From the NCBI GenBank assembly GCA_030615425.1, contig JAUWZG010000012.1, forward strand, positions 1-19,270: a stretch of DNA of 19,270 nt, given 5' to 3'. Of this stretch, positions 7,942 to 14,726 are shown in pieces. The translations under genes and the position numbers were made by a program. The stretch is from Dehalococcoidia bacterium (GTDB lineage: Bacteria > Chloroflexota > Dehalococcoidia > Dehalococcoidales > BS750m-G39). The notes under the pieces were generated by a model. The model was not told the DNA's origin. It searched no databases and saw nothing but the letters and a program-made list of their open reading frames with translations. Position 1 is the stretch's first letter, and the number at the start of each line of letters is the position of its first letter.

Positions 7942-7970
7942 AGTATACCATAATCGGGTCCGGGATGCAA
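7942..7970 (-). promoter_or_regulatory. Promoter of the nusA-ylxR-infB-rbfA-truB operon
   Basis: On the minus strand TTGCAT (7970-7965) and TATACT (7947-7942) are separated by exactly 17 bases. The predicted start is near 7935, upstream of the leader terminator. I saw no better promoter between the terminator and nusA. Confidence 0.6.
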
Positions 7971-7981
7971 TACCTATTACT

Positions 7982-8118
7982 GGGGTGTTAAAGATGGGTT
8001 CCACCCCACCCCGCTAAACTTCTTCTTCCCACCCACCCGCCCTCGGAGGCTAAAGCCCCCAATATCCCGCTTCTGTTGGGGGCGTTCAAGATGGGACAAA
8101 GCCCCAATGGGTGGGAAG
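7982..8118. repeat. Nested inverted repeats with a flanking direct repeat
   Basis: An outer perfect 11-base inverted repeat (CTTCCCACCCA 8025-8035, TGGGTGGGAAG 8108-8118) encloses an inner perfect 8-base one (GCCCCCAA 8055-8062, TTGGGGGC 8076-8083). A near-identical direct repeat, GTT(A/C)AAGATGGG preceded by a G-rich stretch, occurs at about 7982-7998 and 8079-8095. The stretch lies between the divergent nusA and amidohydrolase promoters and codes for nothing convincing. It could be a small repeat element, a protein-binding region or a large hairpin; no transposase or clear target-site duplication is visible. Confidence 0.45.
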
Positions 8119-8182
8119 GGTGGGAATAAAAACATATATTAAAAAAGGGGAGAGGATGTGGGCAAAGCCATATAGCCCCGCC

Positions 8183-8211
8183 TAGAAATTCTATTGGCAC
8201 TAAGCTATAAT
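8183..8211 (+). promoter_or_regulatory. Promoter of the M20 amidohydrolase gene
   Basis: A perfect -10 TATAAT (8206-8211) lies 17 bases after TAGAAA (8183-8188), a 4 of 6 match to the -35 consensus. The predicted start near 8218 leaves a leader of about 20 bases before the TTG start codon. Confidence 0.55.
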
Positions 8212-8237
8212 GAAACAATAATCGCAAGGCAAAAAGA

Positions 8238-9410
8238 TTGGACATTAAAGAACTCAAGGCTTCAGTTACCAGAGAAATAGAGGCCTATCGCCACCAGCTT
8301 CGTGATTTGAGCCTAAAAATCCACTCCACCCCCGAGCTAGGTTTTCAAGAAGTCAAGGCGGCAGCCTGGCTCACCCAATACCTGGAGGAAAATGGCTTTC
8401 ATGTAGAGCGGGGCATCTGTGAGCTACCCACAGCTTTCAGGGGGAGCTACGGAGAGGGGAAGCCAGCTATCGCCATTCTGGCTGAATATGATGCCCTACC
8501 CGAGCTTGGGCATGCCTGTGGTCATAATCTGATAGCTGGTTGCGCTGTTGGTGCTGCAGTGGCTTCCAAGCCGGCTATTGACCAATTGGGGGGTAGCGTC
8601 CTGGTTATTGGCACCCCGGCCGAGGAGCTATACGGGGGCAAGATAATAATGGCCGAGCGGGGAGCCTTTGATAAGGTAGACATGGCGATGATGGTGCACC
8701 CAGGAGCGCATGATACCGCCACCACCCAGGCTCTGGCCTGCCTCGGTCTGGAAGTTGAGTTCTTCGGTAAAGCGGCTCACGCCGCAACCCGACCAGAAAA
8801 AGGCATCAATGCCCTGGAGGCAATGCTCCTCTCCTTTGCCGCCATTAATTCACTCAGACAGCACATTAAAGATAAGGCTCGCATCCACGGGATTATTACC
8901 GACGGCGGGGAGGCAGCTAACGTCATCCCGGCCCACAGTGCTGGAAACTTCCTGGTGCGTGCCGAGGATGATGCCCATCTGGATGAGCTAAAGGAGAAGG
9001 TGCTAAATTGCTTTGCTGGAGCTGCCACCGCTACTGGCGCCCGCCTAGAATACCGATGGGGGAAGGTGCGCTATGCGCCAATGCGTAATAACCCGACCCT
9101 AGCCAGACTATTCAGGCAAAATATGCAGTCCCTGGGACGCAAGGTGCAGCTCTCTGGCTCCAGTAAAGTTGGCAGCACCGATATGGGAAATGTCAGCCAG
9201 ATAGTGCCCAGTATTCACCCTACTGTAGCCATAGCCCCGGTGGAGGTAGCATCACATTCTCCGGAGTTTGCCTCGGCGGCTGCTTCTGAGGCAGGTATCC
9301 AGGGGATGCTTGATGCTGCCAAGGCTCTAGCGATGACGATTGTTGACCTGGTAGCCAGTCCAGAAATAGTTACCAGGGTTAAACGGGAGTTTGGCAAGGT
9401 AAGTGATTAA
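8238..9410 (+). CDS. M20 family metallo-amidohydrolase (AbgB/PM20D2-like)
   Basis: A 390-residue zinc-type peptidase/amidohydrolase of family M20, closest by eye to the AbgB (p-aminobenzoyl-glutamate hydrolase subunit) and PM20D2 branch. The N-terminal block LSLKIHSTPELGFQE, AEYDALPELGHACGHN (C94 and H96 as likely metal ligands), GTPAEE (E129/E130, with the catalytic base) and MMVHPG (H154) are in the expected order. A dimerisation domain with AHAATRPEKGINALEAM sits in the middle, and the C terminus contains HSPEFA, whose histidine should complete the metal site. It probably cleaves an amide or dipeptide in the cytoplasm; the substrate cannot be read. The start is TTG 8238 with only a weak AAGG upstream; an ATG at 8211 is out because it reaches a stop after two codons. 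Confidence 0.9.
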   Translation: MDIKELKASVTREIEAYRHQLRDLSLKIHSTPELGFQEVKAAAWLTQYLEENGFHVERGICELPTAFRGSYGEGKPAIAILAEYDALPELGHACGHNLIAGCAVGAAVASKPAIDQLGGSVLVIGTPAEELYGGKIIMAERGAFDKVDMAMMVHPGAHDTATTQALACLGLEVEFFGKAAHAATRPEKGINALEAMLLSFAAINSLRQHIKDKARIHGIITDGGEAANVIPAHSAGNFLVRAEDDAHLDELKEKVLNCFAGAATATGARLEYRWGKVRYAPMRNNPTLARLFRQNMQSLGRKVQLSGSSKVGSTDMGNVSQIVPSIHPTVAIAPVEVASHSPEFASAAASEAGIQGMLDAAKALAMTIVDLVASPEIVTRVKREFGKVSD

Positions 9411-9414
9411 GCGC

Positions 9415-9443
9415 TTGTCAAACAATGCCCCCTGGTCTAAGAT
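9415..9443 (+). promoter_or_regulatory. Candidate promoter of the activase-plsX-trx group
   Basis: TTGTCA (9415-9420) is followed by a 17-base spacer and TAAGAT (9438-9443), directly after the amidohydrolase stop. The downstream gene begins at 9473 with a good ribosome binding site, giving a leader of about 23 bases. Confidence 0.45.
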
Positions 9444-9472
9444 TATATAAAGCCTTCGCTTAAGGAGAGTTC

Positions 9473-10438
9473 ATGGAAGCCTATCTGGGCATTGATGTTG
9501 GCTCGGTAACCACCAAGTTTGCTGTGCTAAACAAGGGTGATGAGCTAGTCGCCAACCTTTACCTGCCAACGCAGGGTAAGCCCATTGAGATGACACAGCA
9601 AGGGCTGAAACAAATCAAACAGCAACTGCCCCAAGATGTGGATATCCGCGGTGTGGCTACCACAGGGAGCGCCCGCTACCTAGCTGGGGTTATCGTCGGC
9701 GCTGATTTGGTCAAGAATGAGATTACCAGCCATGCCGTAGGCGCCCTGCACTACTTCCCCCAAGGACAAACCGTCATTGAAATCGGGGGGCAAGATAGCA
9801 AGATTATCATTATCAGGGACGGCATGGTGACCGACTTCGGCATGAACACGGTATGTGCTGCCGGCACCGGCAGCTTCCTTGACCACCAGGCACTGCGCCT
9901 CAATATGAGCATTGAGCACTTCAGCCAGCGGGCGCTGGATAGCAAAAAACCAGTGCCTATTGCCGGGCGATGCACTGTTTTTGCTGAGTCAGACATGATA
10001 CATAAACAACAAACGGGGCATCGCACCGAGGATATTGTCTATGGTCTATGCCAGGCATTGGTGCGCAATTACCTTAACAATGTTAGCTTGGGCAAAGATA
10101 TTCAACCCCCAATAATATTTCAAGGTGGCGTTGCCTTTAACCGGGGTATAGTGAAGGCACTTCAAGAAGAGCTTGGTGCTGAGGTGATTGTCCCACCCCA
10201 CCACGAGGTGATGGGGGCAATAGGCGCTGCCTTACTGGTGCACGAAGAGATGGCAAATAGCCAAAATGGAAGCAATTTCAAGGGATTCAGCGTAAGTGAG
10301 ATAAAGTATCATACCTCCTCATTTGAATGCCAAGTCTGCCCTAGTCTATGCGAGATAACCCAGCTTGCCGTCGACGGTCAGGTTCTCGCCCAGTGGGGAG
10401 GGCGTTGCGACCTGTGGGAAAGAAGCCCAACCGGCTAA
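9473..10438 (+). CDS. 2-hydroxyacyl-CoA dehydratase activase (BadF/BadG/HgdC family ATPase)
   Basis: A 321-residue ASKHA-fold ATPase that in characterised relatives (HgdC, FldI) carries a [4Fe-4S] cluster at the dimer interface and drives an electron into a dehydratase or benzoyl-CoA reductase. The phosphate-binding block GIDVGSVTTK (6-15), EIGGQDSK (103-110), CAAGTGSFL with C128, and GRCTVFAESD with C167 are all present. C128 and C167 match the two cluster ligands per subunit. Beyond the 260-residue length of HgdC there is an added tail (about 270-321) with C286, C289, C293 and C312 (CxxCx3C then GGRC). This tail resembles the start of the cysteine-rich part of larger activase fusions. No dehydratase subunit is encoded nearby. 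The start ATG 9473 has AGGAGAG just upstream. Confidence 0.9.
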   Translation: MEAYLGIDVGSVTTKFAVLNKGDELVANLYLPTQGKPIEMTQQGLKQIKQQLPQDVDIRGVATTGSARYLAGVIVGADLVKNEITSHAVGALHYFPQGQTVIEIGGQDSKIIIIRDGMVTDFGMNTVCAAGTGSFLDHQALRLNMSIEHFSQRALDSKKPVPIAGRCTVFAESDMIHKQQTGHRTEDIVYGLCQALVRNYLNNVSLGKDIQPPIIFQGGVAFNRGIVKALQEELGAEVIVPPHHEVMGAIGAALLVHEEMANSQNGSNFKGFSVSEIKYHTSSFECQVCPSLCEITQLAVDGQVLAQWGGRCDLWERSPTG

Positions 10439-10458
10439 AAGCTGCGCGCAGGAAAGAG

Positions 10459-11454
10459 ATGATGATTGCCATTGATGCTGCTGGCGGGGAGTATGCCCCC
10501 CGCGAAATAGTAAAAGGAGCTATCAAAGCCGCCCAGGAATACGATGTTGATATTGCCCTGGTGGGTAAAAAAGCCATACTCCATGTGCTGGCAGGACGTT
10601 ATTTAAAAAAGCTGAACATCAGTATCATCGATGCCAATGAGGTTATTGCCCCCAATGAGTCCCCGCTGAAGGCAGTCAAAAGTAAGCCAAACTCTTCAAT
10701 AGTGGTAGGCACTAATCTGGTAAGAGACGGTACAGCCTCAGCCTTTGTCTCCGCCGGTAACACCGGGGCAGTAGTCATTGCCAGCCTCCTTAACCTGGGA
10801 AAGATAAAGGGCATTAAGCGCCCCGCCCTGGGCAGTTTCATTGATATCACCCCCGCCACCCCCATCCTGCTTATTGATTCCGGCGCCAATGCTGATTGCC
10901 GACCAAGCTACCTAGTTCAATTTGCCCATTTAGGCTCAACCTACGTTAAACACCTCATGGACATAAGCTCCCCGCGTGTTCGCTTGCTCAGCACTGGCGA
11001 AGAGGAAACCAAGGGCAATCGTCTGACTCAAGAAAGCTATAGTCTGCTCAAGCAGACCAAGCTGAACTTTGTCGGCAGCATAGAAGGGCAAGACATATCA
11101 AAGACAACCGCCGATGTCATCGTTACCGATGGCTTCACCGGGAATATAGTGCTTAAGACCATTGAAGGGTTAGGTGCTACTTTCCTGGGCGCGGCACGCC
11201 AAGTAGGGTATGTCTTTGCCACTGCCTATCATCTTCAAGGACGAGCTCTTCTCCATGAAATTGGACTGGGTTCCTGGGCTAAGAGAGCGGACTATAGAGA
11301 ATACGGCGGCGCCTCTCTCCTGGGGGTAAACGGAAATATCATCGTAGCCCATGGCCGCAGTCAAGCTAAGGCGATAAAAAATGCCATAGGTCTAGCCAAA
11401 CAGACAGTAGAGCGAAACATCTGCCAAAGAATTAAGGAGGAAAACTATGAGTAA
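10459..11454 (+). CDS. plsX: Phosphate acyltransferase PlsX
   Basis: PlsX makes acyl-phosphate from acyl-ACP, the donor that PlsY uses to begin phospholipid synthesis. The protein has 331 residues, the family norm. It starts [21 protein letters not shown], close to the usual IAIDAMGGDxAP but with Ala for Met and Glu for Asp. Later blocks include [66 protein letters not shown] and the C-terminal [16 protein letters not shown]. The frame is open upstream to 10348, but that stretch overlaps the activase and lies outside the family; ATG 10459 has AGGAAAG just before it. The gene starts 20 bases after the activase stop and overlaps trxA by eight bases, so the three are probably one transcript. It acts at the inner membrane face. 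Confidence 0.95.
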   Translation: MMIAIDAAGGEYAPREIVKGAIKAAQEYDVDIALVGKKAILHVLAGRYLKKLNISIIDANEVIAPNESPLKAVKSKPNSSIVVGTNLVRDGTASAFVSAGNTGAVVIASLLNLGKIKGIKRPALGSFIDITPATPILLIDSGANADCRPSYLVQFAHLGSTYVKHLMDISSPRVRLLSTGEEETKGNRLTQESYSLLKQTKLNFVGSIEGQDISKTTADVIVTDGFTGNIVLKTIEGLGATFLGAARQVGYVFATAYHLQGRALLHEIGLGSWAKRADYREYGGASLLGVNGNIIVAHGRSQAKAIKNAIGLAKQTVERNICQRIKEENYE

Positions 11455-11773
11455 ACCGATTGTAGTAGATGACGCTAACTTTGAGCAAAAGGTGCTAAAG
11501 TCAGAGACGCCGGTGCTGGTAGACTTCTGGGCACCATGGTGTCAACCCTGTCTTATGGCTGCTCCAGTGCTGGAGGAGCTGGCTGAGGAGTACGCTAGCA
11601 GGATAACTTTTGCCAAGCTGGATGTTGACCAAAATGCCAAAACTGCCGTCAAATATGGCATAATGGCTATTCCCAATCTCATTATCTTTAAAAATGGTGA
11701 GCCCATCTCGAATGTAGTGGGCTATAAACCCAAAGCGGAGCTGAAGCGAAGTCTGGATACCATTCTGGGCTAA
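11447..11773 (+). CDS. trxA: Thioredoxin with CQPC active site
   Basis: A 108-residue single-domain thioredoxin, the usual size. D26 in VDFWAP and cis-proline P76 in AIPNLIIF are in the positions of E. coli thioredoxin. The active site reads WCQPC (31-35) instead of WCGPC; the codon is CAA, so this is not a one-base change from a glycine codon. The next residue is Leu where Lys or Arg is usual. The fold and both cysteines are intact, so it should still reduce disulfides, but the redox potential or partner choice may differ (inference). The start ATG 11447 has AGGAGG six bases upstream and overlaps the end of plsX. Confidence 0.93.
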   Translation: MSKPIVVDDANFEQKVLKSETPVLVDFWAPWCQPCLMAAPVLEELAEEYASRITFAKLDVDQNAKTAVKYGIMAIPNLIIFKNGEPISNVVGYKPKAELKRSLDTILG

Positions 11774-11854
11774 AGCTTATGAGGTAGTTATTACTGCTGG
11801 TGGTTTTGCGGAATTATTGCCATCTATACCCAAAAATTCGTCTCCTGATAACCT

Positions 11855-11882
11855 TTCACTTCTCCACCAAGTGAAGTATAAT
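11855..11882 (+). promoter_or_regulatory. Promoter of rplI-dnaB with a palindrome in the spacer
   Basis: A perfect TATAAT (11877-11882) lies 16 bases after TTCACT (11855-11860), a 4 of 6 match to -35. A perfect 7-base inverted repeat, TTCACTT (11855-11861) and AAGTGAA (11869-11875), covers the -35 and most of the spacer and could be an operator. The predicted start near 11889 leaves only about 11 bases before the rplI ATG. The rest of the 126-base gap after trxA shows no feature. Confidence 0.5.
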
Positions 11883-11899
11883 GATATAAGGTAGAAATT

Positions 11900-12559
11900 A
11901 TGAAGGTCGTCTTCCTGCAAGATATGCCCAATGTGGCTAAAGCCGGTGAGATAAAAGAGGTAGCCGCTGGCTACGGCAGGAACTTCCTCATCCCCAAAAA
12001 ACTAGCCGTCTTAGCCAATCCCCAGGCGACGAGCCAGATAGAAACCAAAGACAAAACGGAAGACAGGGAAAACACCGAACTGGTTGAACTGGCCAGTCAG
12101 CTAGAAGGGAAGGAGGTCAACCTCAAAGCCAGGGCTGGAGCCAAAGAAAGGATTTACGGCTCTATCACCAGCGCCGATATTGCCGCCGAGCTAGAAAACA
12201 CCACCGGGCTGGTTATTGACAAAAGAAAGATAGAACTGGACAAGCCTATCCGCCAGCTCGGTAGCTATGAGGTGTCCATCAGACTGGCTAAGGATATTAT
12301 ACCCAAAATAAGGGTTACCGTGACCGAAGAGGAGGCGCCGAAGGCAAAGAAGAAAGCCCCAAAGAAAGCAGAGAAAGCACCCGAGGCAGAAAAGAAGCCT
12401 CCGAAGAAGGCAGAGAAGCCAGCGAAGAAGAAGACGACCGCGAAAAAAGAGGAGACACCGAAGGCAGAGAAGAAGCCGGTGAAGAAAGCGAAGACGCCAA
12501 AGAAAGAGACAAAGACCTCCAAAAAAGCGAAGACCACGAAGAAAGAGGAGAAGACTTAG
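11900..12559 (+). CDS. rplI: Ribosomal protein bL9 with long lysine-rich C-terminal tail
   Basis: bL9 binds 23S rRNA near the base of the L1 stalk of the large subunit. Residues 1-50 hold the rRNA-binding N domain with the signature MKVVFLQDMPNVAKAGEIKEV and GYGRNFLIP. A long connecting helix and the C domain (about 75-143, with GAKERIYGSIT) follow. The normal protein ends near residue 148. Here a further 72 or so residues (about 147-219) are almost wholly Lys, Ala, Pro, Glu and Thr, in irregular repeats of KKAEK-P and KKxTK, like a histone H1 tail. The tail DNA is purine-rich, but the frame is intact to the stop. The start ATG 11900 has only a weak AAGG upstream. The gene is one base ahead of dnaB. 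Confidence 0.95.
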   Translation: MKVVFLQDMPNVAKAGEIKEVAAGYGRNFLIPKKLAVLANPQATSQIETKDKTEDRENTELVELASQLEGKEVNLKARAGAKERIYGSITSADIAAELENTTGLVIDKRKIELDKPIRQLGSYEVSIRLAKDIIPKIRVTVTEEEAPKAKKKAPKKAEKAPEAEKKPPKKAEKPAKKKTTAKKEETPKAEKKPVKKAKTPKKETKTSKKAKTTKKEEKT

Positions 12560-12560
12560 A

Positions 12561-13937
12561 ATGAATGGCGAGAAATTGCCGCCGCATGATATTGATGCCG
12601 AGGACGCGGTAATCGGCTCACTGCTGATAGACGGGACGGCAATATACAAGATTGCCACCTTGCTTCAGCCATCAGACTTTTATAGCGAACGAAACTCATT
12701 GATATATGGGGCATGCCTGGCGCTTTACCAGCGCAACGAAGCCATAGACCAGATCACCGTTGCTCAAGAGCTTGACCGGGGAGAAAAATTGGAGACTTGT
12801 GGTGGCGCCGCCTATTTAAGTCGCCTTATATCCATATGCCCCACCTCTCTTGATATTGAAGACTACGCTCAAATTGTTTATCGCCTCTCGATAATGCGCC
12901 ACTTAATTTCCGCCGCGGGGCAAATTGCCAACATTGGCTATCAGGCTGACCCGGATGTTGATGCCAGCCTCAATCTGGCTGAAGATATCCTGTTCCGGCT
13001 GCGTCATGGGCAAAGTCCACGAGACTTCACCCATATTCGCCAGGTGCTGGACACATATTTTGAAACCACCGCTCCCGCCCTTGAGGCAGAAGGTCTGCCC
13101 AAGGAGCCACTACCCTATGTGCTGTCAGGTTTCACTGGCCTTGACGAATTCCTGGGCGGATTTCAGCGCTCTGACCTAGTTATCATTGCTGGCAGACCCA
13201 GCCTGGGCAAAACCAGCCTTGCCCTTACCCTGGCCAGGAATGCCGCTGTGGAACAAGGGGCTTGCGTGGCTCTATTCAGCCTGGAGATGGCACGGGAGCC
13301 ATTGGTCTTGCGCATACTGGCTAGCGAATCTGAGGTTGATTCCAGACGGGTTCGCCTCGGGCTTCATACTGAAGAGCAGGAAAAAAGGATTATGGACGCC
13401 ATTGGCAAGCTTTCCGAAGCACCAATCTATATTGATGATTCCCCCCAACTGCGGGTGGTAGAGATGCGAAGCAAAGCCCGCCGCCTGCACTTCGAGCGCG
13501 GCATCAACCTCATTATCGTTGATTACCTGCAACTAATGCAGGGGGATGGGAGAGGGGAAAACCGTGTCCAGGAGATAAGCTATATCTCCCGTTCCCTTAA
13601 GGCATTAGCCCGCGAGCTCAATGTGCCAGTGATGGCGGTATCGCAACTCAGCCGAGCTGTGGAGTGGCGGGCTTCACATAGACCTCAACTATCTGACCTG
13701 AGAGAAAGCGGCAGCATCGAACAGGATGCCGACGTGGTTATGTTTATCTATCGGGACGAGATATATTACACCAAAGAGGAGTGGGAAAGGGAACACCCGG
13801 GTGAAAGCTACCCGCCGCCAGCTGATATCATAATCGCCAAGCATCGTAATGGTCCCACCGGCGACATCAAGTTGCTTTTCAAACCCCGGCTGGCTAAGTT
13901 TGATAATATTACCAATGAAGAGCCGAGCTTATTATGA
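12561..13937 (+). CDS. dnaB: Replicative DNA helicase DnaB
   Basis: DnaB is the hexameric 5'-3' helicase that opens DNA at the replication fork. The 458-residue protein has the N-terminal domain (about 1-110, beginning PPHDIDAEDAVIGSLLID) and a RecA-like domain with Walker A GRPSLGKT (211-218) and Walker B LIIVDYLQLMQG with D321. The block SQLSRAVEWRASHRPQLSDLRESGSIEQDADVV includes the usual QLSR loop, and the C terminus has AKHRNGPTGDIKLLF. No intein is present. The ribosome binding site GAGGAG lies in the last codons of rplI, and the ATG starts one base after the rplI stop, so the two are co-translated. Pairing of rplI with dnaB is common in bacteria. Confidence 0.96.
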   Translation: MNGEKLPPHDIDAEDAVIGSLLIDGTAIYKIATLLQPSDFYSERNSLIYGACLALYQRNEAIDQITVAQELDRGEKLETCGGAAYLSRLISICPTSLDIEDYAQIVYRLSIMRHLISAAGQIANIGYQADPDVDASLNLAEDILFRLRHGQSPRDFTHIRQVLDTYFETTAPALEAEGLPKEPLPYVLSGFTGLDEFLGGFQRSDLVIIAGRPSLGKTSLALTLARNAAVEQGACVALFSLEMAREPLVLRILASESEVDSRRVRLGLHTEEQEKRIMDAIGKLSEAPIYIDDSPQLRVVEMRSKARRLHFERGINLIIVDYLQLMQGDGRGENRVQEISYISRSLKALARELNVPVMAVSQLSRAVEWRASHRPQLSDLRESGSIEQDADVVMFIYRDEIYYTKEEWEREHPGESYPPPADIIIAKHRNGPTGDIKLLFKPRLAKFDNITNEEPSLL

Positions 13938-13960
13938 AACATTTAAACTTCACTTGAGGT

Positions 13961-13989
13961 TTGGCTCCTGCCAAGTCAGAGGATATTAA
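13961..13989 (+). promoter_or_regulatory. Candidate promoter of the dnaD-like gene
   Basis: TTGGCT (13961-13966) and TATTAA (13984-13989) are 17 bases apart in the 60-75 base gap after dnaB. The predicted start near 13996 is about 17 bases before the preferred ATG. I saw no terminator after dnaB, so read-through is also likely. Confidence 0.4.
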
Positions 13990-14012
13990 AGCTTATATTG
14001 GTTAAGTTTATT

Positions 14013-14726
14013 ATGGAGCAATTTAAGGGTTCCCCAGCCAAGACGCAGTTCACCCCCTTGCCCAATTCTTTCTTCAGCACACTGCTACCACAAATCAGTG
14101 ATATCGCCGAGCTGAAAACAACCCTCCACATCTTCCAAGCACTTTACCACAAGCGGGGCTATCCCCGCTTTACCACTTACCAAGAGCTTTTGGGTAATAA
14201 GAGCCTGATGAGCAGCCTCAAGGGGGCAACAAAGCCGCTAGACGAGGTATTGCGCCATGCCCTGGAAATGGCTATCAAGCGGGGTACTTTCCTTCATATG
14301 GCGTTAGATAGAGATGGCACGCCCGAGGACATCTACTTCCTCAATACTGAGTCTGATAGACAGATTATGGCTAAAATTCAAAATGGCGAACTTAACTTAA
14401 GCGGAATGAAAGCAAAAGAGCCAACCGTAATTGAGACCGAGGAGCCGCCTGATATCTTCACCCTCTATGAACAGAACATCGGTATGCTAACCCCGATGAT
14501 TGCCGAAGAGCTGCGTGATGCCCTGAAGGTCTATCCTGAAAACTGGATAAGCGACGCCATCAAAGAGGCGGTCAGTCACAACAAACGCAAATGGAGCTAT
14601 ATTTCAGCCATTTTAGAGCGCTGGTCAGCAGAAGGTAAGGGAGATGGAACATATCGGGGAGATTCTAAGAAAACAGACCCAGATAAATACATCAAACAAA
14701 AATATGGGCACATTGTCCGGCGCTGA
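14013..14726 (+). CDS. DnaD-domain replication protein
   Basis: A 237-residue protein with an N-terminal winged-helix-like part (about 10-110, containing FTPLPNSFFSTLLPQI and a basic RHALEMAIKRG segment) and a C-terminal DnaD domain (about 148-205: FTLYEQNIGMLTPMIAEELRDAL then KRKWSYISAILERW). It ends with KYIKQKYGHIVRR, the kind of KYG tail seen in many DnaD-like proteins. In Bacillus, DnaD bridges DnaA or PriA and the DnaB/DnaI helicase-loading step. Here it lies between the replicative helicase gene and a DnaC/DnaI-like loader, which supports a primosome role. ATG 14013 is chosen over TTG 13998, which is in frame five codons upstream; neither has a clear ribosome binding site. Confidence 0.85.
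   Translation: MEQFKGSPAKTQFTPLPNSFFSTLLPQISDIAELKTTLHIFQALYHKRGYPRFTTYQELLGNKSLMSSLKGATKPLDEVLRHALEMAIKRGTFLHMALDRDGTPEDIYFLNTESDRQIMAKIQNGELNLSGMKAKEPTVIETEEPPDIFTLYEQNIGMLTPMIAEELRDALKVYPENWISDAIKEAVSHNKRKWSYISAILERWSAEGKGDGTYRGDSKKTDPDKYIKQKYGHIVRR

Noticed and set aside
7988..8257. 89-codon minus-strand open frame between nusA and the amidohydrolase
   Set aside because: It lies in palindromic, low-complexity sequence across both promoters and has no domain or ribosome binding site.
10348..10458. Upstream extension of plsX by 37 codons
   Set aside because: PlsX proteins begin at the IAIDA block; the extension overlaps the activase gene, and ATG 10459 has its own ribosome binding site.
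10400..10460. Possible frameshift joining the activase to a longer fusion
   Set aside because: After the activase stop no frame continues with dehydratase-like sequence; plsX begins at once.
12191..12658. Long minus-strand open frames opposite the rplI tail
   Set aside because: They are rich in Leu, Phe or Ser only because they read the complement of Lys-rich codons; no start signals or known domains.
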